From assembly GCA_025267735.1 (NCBI GenBank), contig CM046308.1, positions 36,259,267-36,323,266 on the forward strand: a stretch of DNA of 64,000 nucleotides, given 5' to 3'. This DNA is from Mactra quadrangularis. Taxonomy: Eukaryota; Mollusca; Bivalvia; Venerida; Mactridae. Within the stretch, counting starts at the first letter, position 1. Every line of letters begins with the position of its first letter. The translations under genes were made by a program, and so were the position numbers. Of the stretch, positions 23,701 through 37,100 are shown piece by piece. The notes under the pieces are model-generated. The model searched no databases. It saw only the letters and a program-made list of their open reading frames with translations, and had not been told where the DNA came from.

Positions 23701-25077
23701 GATACTACGTTAAGCATCATGGGTAAAAATGTCTAAATACCTAAAACCACGTGACAATTTTTACATGTACTGAACAAATGAAATATGATTTTGAAATTTA
23801 GCAATATGATATTGCTATCCATAAAAGTAATGTGCACGTTAAATAAAACTTTTATACTGGTCATTTAATGTCCATGAGAAAGTGTTTTCATCTTCTGTCA
23901 ATCATGACACAGACCTTTGAAAACGAAATTAGGATACGCTACGGATAATATACCCATTGAGGTTTGAAAGCACCTTGTATCTATGGATAGGTATTCCTGT
24001 AGTTACTAGCCAGCATTTTTTACAATTTTATCATCATGATTATATCTTTAAAAAAAGAAAAAAAACATACAACGGTTTTATATTCATGTATACACCGCAC
24101 TACTTTCTGTGCGTTGTTGTCGTGCGATATGAGTTAAGCGTCTGAGCTTAATGAGAGATATGTTTTATCGTCTACGTATAGAATGAGAGATTTATGCGTC
24201 ACACTCTTTCAAATTGGGGTTCACCACAGGGAAAATTCACTGTTGTATATATTTTCAGTGTTTGGTTAAAAGTAATTATTACATTATTAATTATCAAAAC
24301 CTTTCTCAGTAATACACATGATTGAAGAGTTGAGTTCCTTCATGTACCTCAAAAAGTAAATTTTGTAGTAAGCTTGTTATACTAATTTATAAAAATGTTT
24401 GAAAACTTTGTATATCATAACCCCGTCGTGTACCTCAAAATAGTAGAATCCGTAGTAAGATTGCTACACCGATTTCTCAAATTTGCGTATATAGTTGTTC
24501 GACAAGCGAACAACTAAAATGAAACCTAGCCACGGCAGCAAAATCACATACATTGTATGTACATTTTTTATAATAACAAGATTATATTATACAAAGAAAG
24601 GCAATAATTAAAGATTGTTTTTAAATATATAAAACAGCTTAACCAAATTTAGAAGGGGGACAATGTAGAAATTGGAAACTTCGACCAATAAGAATAGAAA
24701 TTTTAAGGGTTTTTGGAGTTTATTTTACAAAAAGGAGAAATGGTTTCATAGCATATACTCATCCTAAATCAAGCTGTCCTAAAAGTGGCTTGCGTACTGA
24801 CTATAAAAGTAAATCATTTTGGAGGTCAGCTACATAAAATAGCAAAAAAACATATATCAAGGGAGACAACTGCAGGTTTTAAAAAATAGGGGAGATGACT
24901 GCAGGTAAACAAAAGAAGATAAGTCCTTGAGAACATGGAAACTTCTATTCAACAAGTGGCTTAACTCCAGGTAAACAATAGATCATACCCTAGTGCATCA
25001 AGGGAGACTACTCCAATAGAACTAGGGTGACTACTCCAGGTCAATAAAGGGAGATTATTCTAATTTAACACACTAGG
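20721..25077. other. AT-rich region between the convergent genes
   Basis: No convincing exon on either strand. It probably contains the 3' UTR of the TRPM2-like gene. 24858-25060 has several diverged GGGAGA-CAACTGCAGG / GGGAGACTACTCCA blocks, a degenerate tandem repeat lying just past the stop codon. Confidence 0.5.
24719..24724 (-). promoter_or_regulatory. candidate polyadenylation signal of the TRPM2-like gene
   Basis: AATAAA on the - strand about 355 nt past the stop codon. Such hexamers are common in AT-rich DNA, and no 3' RNA evidence is available here. Confidence 0.25.
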
Positions 25078-25182
25078 TTAATGATATGCATCATGTATTC
25101 TTGCAGCTTCTTGTACTATAACTGTCTCATTACCAAGCATTTTTACATATTGGGATACTTCCTTCCATTTTACACTTAGTCC
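25078..25182 (-). CDS. TRPM2: TRPM2-like exon w19 (C-terminus)
   Basis: Residues 862-895 and [19 protein letters not shown]...[12 protein letters not shown]. The aligned vertebrate ending is similar (I.W..V.......L...AA......AHY). Acceptor CTATTTCAG. Confidence 0.92.
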   Translation of the reverse strand, partial: GLSVKWKEVSQYVKMLGNETVIVQEAARIHDAYH

Positions 25183-28100
25183 CTGAAATAGGCAATACAA
25201 GTGTTTACCAACAGTTCCACAACGGTTCATAATGTAAAACTACAAAAAATTCAAAAGTAGAAGAAATGAATACATTATAGACATAGGCTTGGCCAAATTT
25301 TCATTTAATGAATGGTTTTCTGGGGATTGGTCTATTAAAAAAGGACATATACATTTGTACCATCTCTTATATTGAACAGAAAATATTGATAAATATTTGA
25401 CGACCTAACTCAAGATGACGTGAATGGTATGGGTGTCTCGGTTTGAAATAATAATCTCAGAAAATGCAACACTCTTCATCTGTATTGTTCACATGACTAG
25501 TTCCAGAAACTACACAAAAGTGATTAACATAAGGTCTAAATCTACATTAAAATGAAGTTGAAACCTTGTAAAGATGACTATCCCTAATCCATGACACAAT
25601 TTAGGGGCTTTTCACTCTGATGTCTCCAAGTAAACTTATCTGATTTTCACACACATCAAGCCTATCCTGATTACTAATAATCCCACCACTATTGGAATAG
25701 ATTGTTTATATTGTTAAAGGACTGTTTTTCTCCGAAACAGGGCTCCTGTATGCCAAGTTCAAAACCATGTGTTGTCACAATAGTAATTAAGAACCTTCTT
25801 TTATAGGTCTATAAAAAGATTAAAGAAGAAAATGACATCATTCTTACACCTAATTTATAAATAATAAATAAAAGTTTACTAACCTCAGCAATATTCTGAT
25901 CAAATGTATCACCAATATCATAATGAAAGTTCCATACTTCAGCTTCTACCCAGGCATTATCTGTATTCCTAGGATCATCCAAATATCCTTTATAGATTAA
26001 TGAAGCCCTAAAATAATCACCATTATATTAAATCTGTAATATCGAGCCGCCCAGCTAGCTCAGTTGGTAGCACACAAGTCTACTGATCAAGGGCTTATGG
26101 GTTCGATTCCCGGCGGGTCACACTTTAGTGGAGCTTGGTCATGAAATTATTTCTACTGCTATTCTCCCTCCTACCAATGGATTTTAATCAGGTAGGGCAG
26201 TTGTCAGTCACTGATGAAAGTATGTGCCTAGGGCGTTAAACCCAACAAAACAAACATGATATTCATTTAATAACTAGATAAATCAAAGCGGTGAAGGCAC
26301 TGAATTTATTCGGGTTTGAAAAGCGGAATTTGATTTCCGGCTCCAACAAAACATTTGTTCACAAAGAACAGTTCAATGATATTAGTTTGATAGGTAGACC
26401 AGCACTGTTCCAATTCAAAACACTTTATGCAACCGACCTATAAATACAACAGGTAAACCGGACAGGCGAACACACTACTGATTTTTTCACACAATCACCA
26501 CAAGTCAAAAGGGTCTTTCTAAAAACAATTCAATAACTGCCGCTTAAAAGTTATCATTCATGCACATTTATTCTACTCCATCTGTATGTAAAATAAATGA
26601 AGTCCACTATTCAGACATCATTCAAAGTCATAATACGACCTTTAATCTTTTCCTATAGATCCATTCTCTTACATAAGATGATGCAAAATATCTACTGACA
26701 ACTGGCACAAACGACGGGTCGTGACTGAATCGTTGATACCACTCTATTACATAAGATGACGTAATCATTCCTACTGAGACTCAAAACTAACCATTGCTCA
26801 AATATTCTTACGATTGAGATTAATTTCGGATTACACGTGTATTAATGCGCCCGTCATAGCAGACGATCTTGTTGAATTGTTCTATACATAAATACTGAGG
26901 GACTACTTCTGGATTCGGTAAATTTTCAAAGTGGGAAAGGGTCTAAAATACGGTAAATATATTTGTTCAGGACTGAAGTCCCGAACAAATAAAAATCAGT
27001 TTTACAGCAACCAGGCAATCCTACCTGTTTTCCTGAAAATGTGTCCTTGTAATTAAAGAAAACAATAATGTATACATGTATTGTTAACTTCTATTCAATT
27101 GTCAGAGACACGTACATTAACCCCCTTATTTAAATACTCGGACATATTTTCATCGATGGGGAGTACAGAAGTTTTGTAGTAAGTATTTGAATCAGCAGGG
27201 TTAATGTATGCAACACAGACAGTTGAATCACCTGCCTGAATGTAATTTCAATGATTAGGATTTTGTACAAGATTGTATAGTCAGTTGAACATGTATATGG
27301 AAGCAGACGTTAAAACTGCACTTAAACTTTAAAAACAAGAAATGTAATGTGGAAACCACATTAAAGCCGGATTTAAAATCTTTAAAGCAAAAAAAAAAAG
27401 CGAAATAATACATAATAAATTTATTTATTTATTGGAGTTAACGCCGTGTCAACACAATTGTAGGTCATTTAACGGCGTCCAGCGCACCTTACCTAGCTTT
27501 CCTGGACCATTGTCTATAACCAGTACTTACCTACCCTTCCACAATGCCGGAAACTTCTCCATATTATCTAATCAATGGAGGAAAATCGACTTTATTGTCA
27601 AATTATCATTGAAGGTTATAACCTCTCCGGGTGGGATTCGAACCCGCAGCCCCTCAGGCACGAGTATTCAAATCCCGGCGCGCTACCAACTGTCCATAAT
27701 CAAACCAGGTAGAGTTGTGGTTACTTTCTTATTCTGTTCATCAAATGGTATGTTATCGTTGTATAAAGTTTTATAAAGATTTGACAATAAATGGCAGAAA
27801 TATATGCTTAATTGAAAACTTTAACGCAATTGTTAACGACACCGAATGCCTGCCTGCCCAACCGTCTGCCCGTGTTTCGACAAACTATTAGCTGATTTTT
27901 TTCGTTGAAAAATCTGGCTAAAAAGAAGACTTCTTTGACTTGTGTAAAATAAAAATAACAAGATAAACAGGTAATACATACGAGAATCCACTTTGATCAG
28001 TTTCTGTTCTTAGATTAACTCTACTCTCAGATAGAATTGGTTGTACCATAAAACCTGTCCTAGGTAATGATGAGGCTTCACTGTTAGGTTGAAATGATGA

Positions 28101-31100
28101 AATCGATCCATCCTTTAATGTAGTTGCAAACTGAGCAAAAAACTGTAAAGACAAGAGAATAGTAGAAACATGAGTCATGTTACCTGTCATTTGGAATGAA
28201 ATATCCCTAAACATTCGTCTTGCTAACAGCCTTAACTCATTCAAAAAGCAGTACATCAAATGGAAAATGCAATAAAATTGAAATGTTCTTTGTCCACCTA
28301 AAACTCATCTCATGCATATTGCTCCTGTTAATATTCTTTTCAGGTTACTTTGCTCTTAATTTGATTTTTCATATGTATACAACATGTTTTTCTCAAGTCT
28401 ACTGCACACACTCTTCATTCTCAAATGTTCTTATCTGCATTCATCATTATGTTAATATTGTATATACTGTGTAATATGTTTGATAGAGGCCCACACGGAA
28501 GATAAAATTTATCCAAATATGTAGCCTATTAAAATAAAGTCTTTATTATTATTGTTACCTGATGTGTGATACAAAGGTCAATGTCAAACAAGAGCTTTAA
28601 GGAAATCCCTTCATAGTGGTTGATTTTTCAAACAGATTTTTTGTAGCATCAAATTAATCTAACATTAGATTAGAAAGTTACTGTTAAACAAAAGCCATCT
28701 CAGTAAGGAAATCACTTATAAAGTGCTTGCAGTTGCATTCAAGTTCTATGGAATGGTTTTGCTACAAGCAAGTAAATCTAATCTGGCAACTTTTACGAAC
28801 AAAAGTTTAGAGCTGTAACAAATGAAAATATATACTAATCAATCTGAACCATGCTTATCAACTTTACCTGTTCCAAGTAAATATACGCATTAAATATAAA
28901 ATAAGTCAGTATTCTTAGACAAGAAACCTGTAAACAATTTTAGATGTGTCTGGAATCCTTTTGGCAAGCAGGAAAAACACTTTTTACCTATCACTAGCAA
29001 CTGTTTCAATTTGCAACTTAGTAGCCAACAGTTTCATAGGAAGTCACTATAAATACTTTCAAAATAAAAAAGTACATTTTCATTGGACTTACCTCAATCA
29101 TTTTACTATGATCAAATTTATTATATTGTCCCATATCTTGTTCATCAAATACTTGTGACATAAATGATCTACATAATATACGAGATGGGTTACTGAGACC
29201 ATGTAATATATCCTACAATACAAGTATAAAACATTAGTACATGAGACCATGTAATATATCCTACAATACAAGTATAAAACTTTAAGTACATGAGACCATG
29301 TAATATATCCTACAATACAAGTATAAAACTTTAGTACATGAGACCATGTAATATATCCTACAATACAAGTATAAAACTTTAGTACATGAGACCATGTAAT
29401 ATATCCTACAATACAAGTATAAAACTTAAGTAGATGAGACCATGTAATATATCCTACAATACAAGTATAAAACTTAAGTACATGAGACCATGTAATATAT
29501 TCTACAATACAAGTATAAAACTTTAGTACATGAGACCATGTAATATATCCTACAATACAAGTATAAAACTTTAGTACATGAGACCATGTAATATATCCTA
29601 CAATACAAGTATAAAACTTTAGTACATGAGACCATGTAATATATCCTACAATACAAGTATAAAACTTTAGTACATGAGACCATGTAATATATCCTACAAT
29701 ACAAGTATAAAACTTTAGTACATGAGACCATGTAATATATCCTACAATACAAGTATTAAACTTTAGTACATGAGACCATGTAATATATCCTACAATACAA
29801 GTATAAAACTTTAGTACATGAGATCATGTAATATATCCTACAATACAAGTATAAAACTTTAGTACATGAGACCATGTAATATATCCTACAATACAAGTAT
29901 AAAACTTTAGTACATGAGACCATGTAATATATCCTACAATACAAGTATAAAAACTTTAGTACATGAGACCATGTAATATATCCTACAATACAAGTATAAA
30001 AACTTTAGTAGATGAGACCATGTAATATATCCTACAATACAAGTATAAAACTTAAGTACATGAGACCATGTAATATATCCTTCAATACAAGTATAAAACT
30101 TTAGTAGATGAGACCATGTAATATATCCTACAATACAAGTATAAAACTTTAGTAGATGAGACCATGTAGTATATCCTACAATACAAGTATAAAACTTTAG
30201 TACATTAACTACATTATCATTTTAATAAGAAGCTACATGTATGAAGTATTTGTGTATAGAAGTAGACTTCATACTATACTGCTGTTTTCTCTTCTGAAAC
30301 CATGTACATTACTTCAATTTTTTTAATGGATTTAATGCCATAGCAACATATTGCATAGGTTATGTAACAGCAGTCAGTCAACCTACATACCCTTCCTGGA
30401 AAGGCTAAATCTCTAATCACATGATTCCATCAGTGACTGACAACTGCTCTACATGATTAATGTATAAATGAGTGGTAGGAGGGTGAATGGCTACAGAAAT
30501 TATTTCTTGACCAAGCTCCATGAAAGTTTGCCGTGCAAGGAAATCTTCCTTACAATCCCTCTATCAGTAGACTAGTGCACTACCATCAGCGCTAGCTGGG
30601 TGACCATTGAAATGAGTCATAAAACAAAGACAAAACTAGACCTAACACTGAAAATAATAAAATACACCCCAATGGGCGTTTGTCAAGAAACTGGGTGCTG
30701 AGAAAATGAGCAGACAAGATTTATAAAGGGTGATAACTGGGTTAAAAACAAAGGACCGTAACCAAAATGTGATATGCATATGTCTGCCTGATATATGGTT
30801 TTGTGTAAAGTTTGAATCAAATTCGTTAAATAGGTCCTGAGAAATTGAGCAAACAAGAAAAGCTACAGATTGACCGACAAGCTGACTCCTATCTACCCCC
30901 AAATATTTTTGGTGGTATAATAATAAAACATTTATAACTTACGCCAGGTAAAGCATAACAAGAATCAATCATAGTATCTTTCTGTACAGTAATAAATTCT
31001 AGAACACGTTTTCCTTCAACATATAAGAAATCAGCCATGGTGTTTATATCAGGACCATATTTACGTCTCCATCTAGTTACAACAGCTTTTATTACATGAT

Positions 31101-34100
31101 TAGGTCCCCATCTCCATAGATTACCTTTACCTCTCAATCCTGTACGACCCATTGGATTCCTAGGGGAAAAACAACAAGAAAATTGTTTATACTAATTCAT
31201 TTCGCTGGATTTTGAATCCCGTATTGTTCATACTGTATATTAATGATATACTGTGTAAGAATTGTAAATAAAATATATGTTCTGTTCTGTTCTTACAATC
31301 CAGATAAATCTTGCTTAAGTCCACTGTCTGGTTGTTCAGTTCTGAAGGATTTCGAAAATTGTAAGTACTTTTATCTTAACTTGCAAGAGCAAAATCAACT
31401 CGCACAAATTTGCATGTCCAATTTTTTGTGTTAAAGGTACTCACTGACAGGTTTCAACTTAAATACCAACTTTTTCTAAAACAATCAAAGTAGTATAGAA
31501 ATATTTTTGGAAGCAGGAAAGTAGTTTTCTGATAATGACAATTTAAATGCAAATTGACATACAACTACATAAGATGGTGTTTCATGTACTAAATATCTAC
31601 CCCGTATGTCACGGTATAGACATTTTAGTGCATTTTTGCGACTTAAAATGTATATTACTTGCGACATATAGGTCAGTTTATCTTAAAAAATAAGAATTAT
31701 TTTTTCTGACACAATTACAGACACTAAATGGTATTTTGAAATTAAAGAAAAATAAACCGAATCTGTGAACTAGTACCTTTAAATTCAAGCCCTGTTGGGG
31801 TATAACAATTAGGGACTTTAGTCAGTTATCTTTCCCTGATAAAATCTGAAGCAATCCAAATGGTAAGTAGGTCCTTACAGTTGGAATCCTCGGATTTTAT
31901 CATTGAATTCCTATGTAAGGATAACAAAATATTTCATCTAATACTTTTCCTGTTAATGAAGATATTTACAGAAGTGATGAAATTTAGATAGTTCATTACC
32001 CTAAAAATACTAAGCTTGAATTTTCTTACAAATTAAATGATTTACAAAAAAGTTATTTAAGATTAAATTAACTTTGGCAAACTGACATTGAAAATTAAGG
32101 GTAAAATCTGAGTAATCCAACTAATTGGGCCTACCTATTTCCAAAGTATACTAGGGGAAATAATTGACTAAATTCCCTTATTCTACTTACAATGGTAAAT
32201 TAAGTGAGTCAAGTTTATAACATAATGGTTGATCATCAATATTGATCCAGGATCTTCTATCTATCTCTTTTTTCTCTCCTTTCACTTTATACGATGTTAC
32301 AACATTCCATTTAGGATTAAACTTTAACAAGGGAGCTAACCCTTCTATATCATCATTACCAGAGTCAAGTCTTTCCTCCTTTAATCTAGTCAACCTAAAA
32401 TTAACAATAAGTTATTATCGATAAGATTGACTTTCATTTCATAGTATGAGCCCTAAAAACAGATTTACTAGAAAATCACACTTACTACACTCATGAAAAA
32501 AAAGATACCCTCCAAAGTCAACCAAATTTACTAAAACACTAAGAAATGTAATGTGGAGACCACATTAAAGCTGGATTTAAAACCTTAACGCAAACATTTC
32601 AAAGGGACATAACCCATAATAAAGCCAGATAGAGTTGCGGTTACTTTCTAATTCAGTTCATCACATAGTATGTTATCATTGTATGAAGTTTCATAATGAT
32701 CTAACAATAAATGACCAAAATATATGCTAAATTGAAAACTTTAACCCAATTGTTAAAGACACAAGATGCCCGCCTGTGTATCGCCAAACTATTAGCTGAA
32801 ATTTTCATTGAAAAAATCTGGTTAAAAATCCATTCCTATTCAATATTCTTGTTATACATGTATATCATGCATAAGTGCTACATAGCATCTTATTTTTATG
32901 ACATAATACCACATGTTTGCAGTTTCATTGCTTAGAAAAACAGCAACAAATATCAAGTGTTTACTGAATGTATTTCTATAGACCTTTTAGGTGTTTCATG
33001 ATACTCCTCCATTCATACTTATATACATGTATAGTCCGACAATATTAACCTGAGCTTGACCTTTGCAAGAACATATTAAACCTTATATTTACAGTCTATT
33101 TTTGTTTCGTTTGTAAATCGCGCTTTATTGGAAGCTTTTAGCAAAATACACGTATTGAACAATTAATTTTGTTTTCATAAGAATAAATACTTTGAAACTG
33201 TGCCACAATATTGCAGACTAACGTGTTTCCCTTATGTGCCCAAAAGTAAAGTACAATAACATACCAATTTTACAAAATTGATTTTAGTCACATGGGTTGT
33301 TATAAACAAGTGTATAATCATATAAAAAATACGGAAACTCACGATTTAATGTAAGTGAAGTGTGTAAATATTAAATTATAATGAGGTAGTTCAAGCTCAG
33401 GTTAATATTGTTGCACTATACCATGCATCATTTAGCCTTTAAGTACTTAAACTTAAAGGGGTCCCTTTAAATGTGATGTTTCGACACCTTTGGGGATGTA
33501 TTACGGGCCCTTTAAAGGTGAGGTTTCGACACCTTTGGGGAATTGTCTGGTTAACATTGGTGTTATGTTACACCGTTCGGGACAAGTCCGGTTAACAGTA
33601 GCATCATGGTATACTGTTCAGGACAACAACTTTAAATATCAAATTAATAAAAAACAAATGTAAAAATAAAGTCGAATCGTAAACTAAGATTAATGTAGGT
33701 CCTATAAATCACAATCACACTATATAACATCATGTGTGATAAATTTTATTTTGTTTTGCGTTATTGTATATATTCATGGTTTTTTTTACTTATTTCTTTA
33801 TTTTTTATAATTTATCTTTTTGTACAACGCCAATGACTATGTAATATAGAAATAGGCGTTTAATCAAATGAAGAAGTTTAAGTTTAAGTTTAAACATAAA
33901 AGAATAGAAGACTTACTCTATCACGTCAACATCCACATGTATAATCTCACTTTCTGGAAACTTGTCTTCACTTAATGTATAAGTCTTTGGTTCATATACA
34001 TCATAAGGTGTCTGAATATAGATAGTATAAACAACATTTTGATGGATGACAGCAAAGCTAGTGCAGCTATATGTAAGAAAAATAGATAATTAAATACTTT

Positions 34101-37100
34101 TCAAACTATCAATTACATAATTTATTCAATAATGTATCTTACAAACTATGCTTTCATGAATGTCACGAAAAAACTACTCATTCATAGATAATAAAAGAAT
34201 CACTACCATTAGGGCTGTCACGATATACTAGTATATTGCAATATGTAGCTATGACAATACCTACCCCGGTATGAATTTAATGTACCTGTATTTAGCGATA
34301 TTTTGTATTTTCATTGAAAAAGTCTTCCCTTCTCCAAATGAAAATAGCGAAACGACAGTTTTCCATGGTTCGTTCAATGAAAGCTTAAGTTAAAAAAAAT
34401 TTGGGTGCTTTCGGAATGATCCATTACTCTTAAATGCCCAGTTCCTTTTGCTACAGGTACTTTTTTCTACAAAATCCTATAACATACTTCAATACTGTAC
34501 AGTTGAATAAGTTCTTTAAGACAGTAGTATTATGCAGCTGTGTCTTTGGTTTGCAAAGCAATATATCGTGGTACGTACCAGGGATGGGGTACTCGTACTT
34601 GTACTCGAGTATTATGAGTACAAGTACCACTTTTTCCAGTACTCGCCTGTACTCAGTACTCAGGAAAATAAATTGTACTCGTACTCGTACTTACTCAAGT
34701 ACTGAACTAGCAGTACTCGATACTCGTGAGTATTTCTGAGTACTGGCCATCTTATTTCTATCAAGTTACATTCTTGATTGATTTTTCTTCAAAACTACTT
34801 TAGAAATGATAATGCATAGTAATTGGTTATGTGATAACAAGTTTTATAGGTAGCTATTGTTATGCATATCAATGGGATGTCTGACACCTTTTTGCAGTTT
34901 ATACCTCTTCATAAATTGTGAAAACAATGTTTGTCACAGTTTGTTCCTCATATAGCTTATAAATCATCAGCTAGTTATAAGCATCACTCATAATTTTTTA
35001 AGTGAATGACAAGACAATTACATTCTCTGAAACAGTCACTTTTGTGGTGAAAAAACCCTGCACAATGTTTTGATATACATAGAGATGAAATGTCATACAA
35101 ATTTTATAACAATAGCTAATTCAACAAAGATTTTAGTTTTGTTTTTCATTAACTAAATAAAGATAACGCAATTATTTTAAGCTGAAACATACTATCAGCT
35201 GTCCTTTTTTCAAAAATCTTTTGTTTAAGTTTAATTTGGATTTAAACTTAAACTTAAACTTCTTCATTTGATTAAATGCCTATTTCTATATTACATATTC
35301 AATGGCGTTGTACTAAAGATAAATTATAAAAACTAAATAAGTAAAAACCTTCCACCATAATATATAAAATAACACAAAACAAAATAAAATTCATTATGCA
35401 TGATGTTATATAGTGTGATTATGCATTTGGTTTCCATATATCAAGTTTATCAGACCTACATTAATCTTAGTTCATGATTTGACTTTATTCATACATTTGT
35501 TTTTATTAATTTGATATTTACAATGTTGTCCTGAAACTGAAATGTGGGAAAAAAAGATTCGAATTTAGATTGAGAATATAGCCCTGAAACGGCAATAAAA
35601 CTGTCCAAAAAAATACACTGTTGCATAAAATATTTACAGCAACATTTTGACTCTCTTGTTTAAAATTGAATTTGAAGCTTGATTTGATGTTTAATTGATT
35701 AGATAAATAAAATTAGTCTCTTTTATTTATTCTAAAAATCTTTCATATGCTCATGCAAAACATTCTGGTACTCAAAAATACACATGAGTACTTAAGTAAT
35801 ACTCGAGTACTACTCAAGTACTGAAGACAAACCAGTACTCATTACTCATAAGTACGAGTACAAAATTTGAAATACTCAAGTACTACTCGAGTACTGGAAT
35901 CCAGTACTCGACCCATCCCTGGTACGTACCGTGGTACGGTTCTACCGCATAGCAATATACTGCGATACGCTCCTGGCGTATTGTGACAGCCCTAACTACC
36001 ATTCATAGATGCATACTGAACTGCACAAATATTCTCATAATCAGAGTACTGAATTTACCTTTCTAAACGGTTTCTGTAAAATTCAGACTTTTGAAAAGTT
36101 GGTAAATAGGATCAAATCAGAGAATAAGCAGCTTTAAGTCTGGCTTCTCAAGCAATTAGCTTAACATTAGAGCAACAGAACAGAACTTAAAACAAAGTAA
36201 AATTAGCAAATATCTATTATTACCTGATCACTTTTACAGTGTAATTCGATATTTCTATTTTTTTTAAAGTGAACTTGTTGACTGGTCAATAGTTTTAACT
36301 GTCTTCCACGCAATGTTATTCAAACTGATACTGAACTGATATAAGAGGAAGTGACTGCACAGGATTTTAGGCTTAACCAGACGTTTTGGAATGCATCAAG
36401 TGTCCATCGATCTTGATGATCAGGTAATAAAACAGCTATTTTATGTGTGATTTGGGAACAGTCAAACTGTTGTCCCTCTGTGTCAGGAATAGTGTTTTAC
36501 ACTGTTTCCCTCCTCCTGCAGCCTCGGAAAACAATTCAAAACACTACTACCTACACCTCAGGCCAACAGTTTGACTGTTCCTTAATTACATATGAAATAA
36601 CTGTATACTAACATCTATATTTCTGTAAAACTTTAGTCTACTAGAAACAAGGTTACAAAAGTTGATTCAAGTCAAGTAATCATAAAATGCAATATAATTA
36701 CCTCCCATGGTATATATTTATCAAATACAGGAAACCTAGCTAAACTAGTATCAGGATATGGTGATTGTCTGGCAGCAATATGTATAAAACGTCTTTTAAC
36801 ATTTGTTATTCCCATTACATCTGAAAATAACAAATATATCAATACAATTTAACATTGTTGACATGCATAAATAAAAAATGGTAAGCAAGTAGCATTGATA
36901 AACAGCAGCTCCTACTATAGGTAACTACAACAACCATGGTCATCAAACTATCACACAAGAAATGTAATGTGGAAACCATATTAAAGCTGGATTTAAAAAC
37001 TTTAAGGCAAAAATTTCAAAGGGAAATAATTCATAATAAAGCCAGATAGAACTGCGGTTACTTTCTAGTTCTGTTCATCACATAGTATGTTATCACCGTA

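Larger units (their letters stand above)
34210..35994. mobile_element. hAT-type element (outer), 8-bp target duplication
   Basis: Ends TAGGGCTGTCACGATATAC and GTATTGTGACAGCCCTA, flanked by ACTACCAT at 34202-34209 and 35995-36002. Without the inner insertion it would be only about 424 bp, so it is non-autonomous. In the intron between channel exons w12 and w13. Confidence 0.92.

Noticed and set aside
27918..28259. 113-residue - strand frame starting [12 protein letters not shown]
   Set aside because: It overlaps exon w17 but extends through its splice sites into introns; only 27982-28142 is coding.
29474..29944. Open frames of repeated 16-residue units ([16 protein letters not shown])
   Set aside because: The frame differs from that of exon w16 and stays open only because the 48-bp period is divisible by 3. 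It is a by-product of the array.
29193..30205. CRISPR array
   Set aside because: Repeats are contiguous with no unique spacers, and the sequence is eukaryotic.
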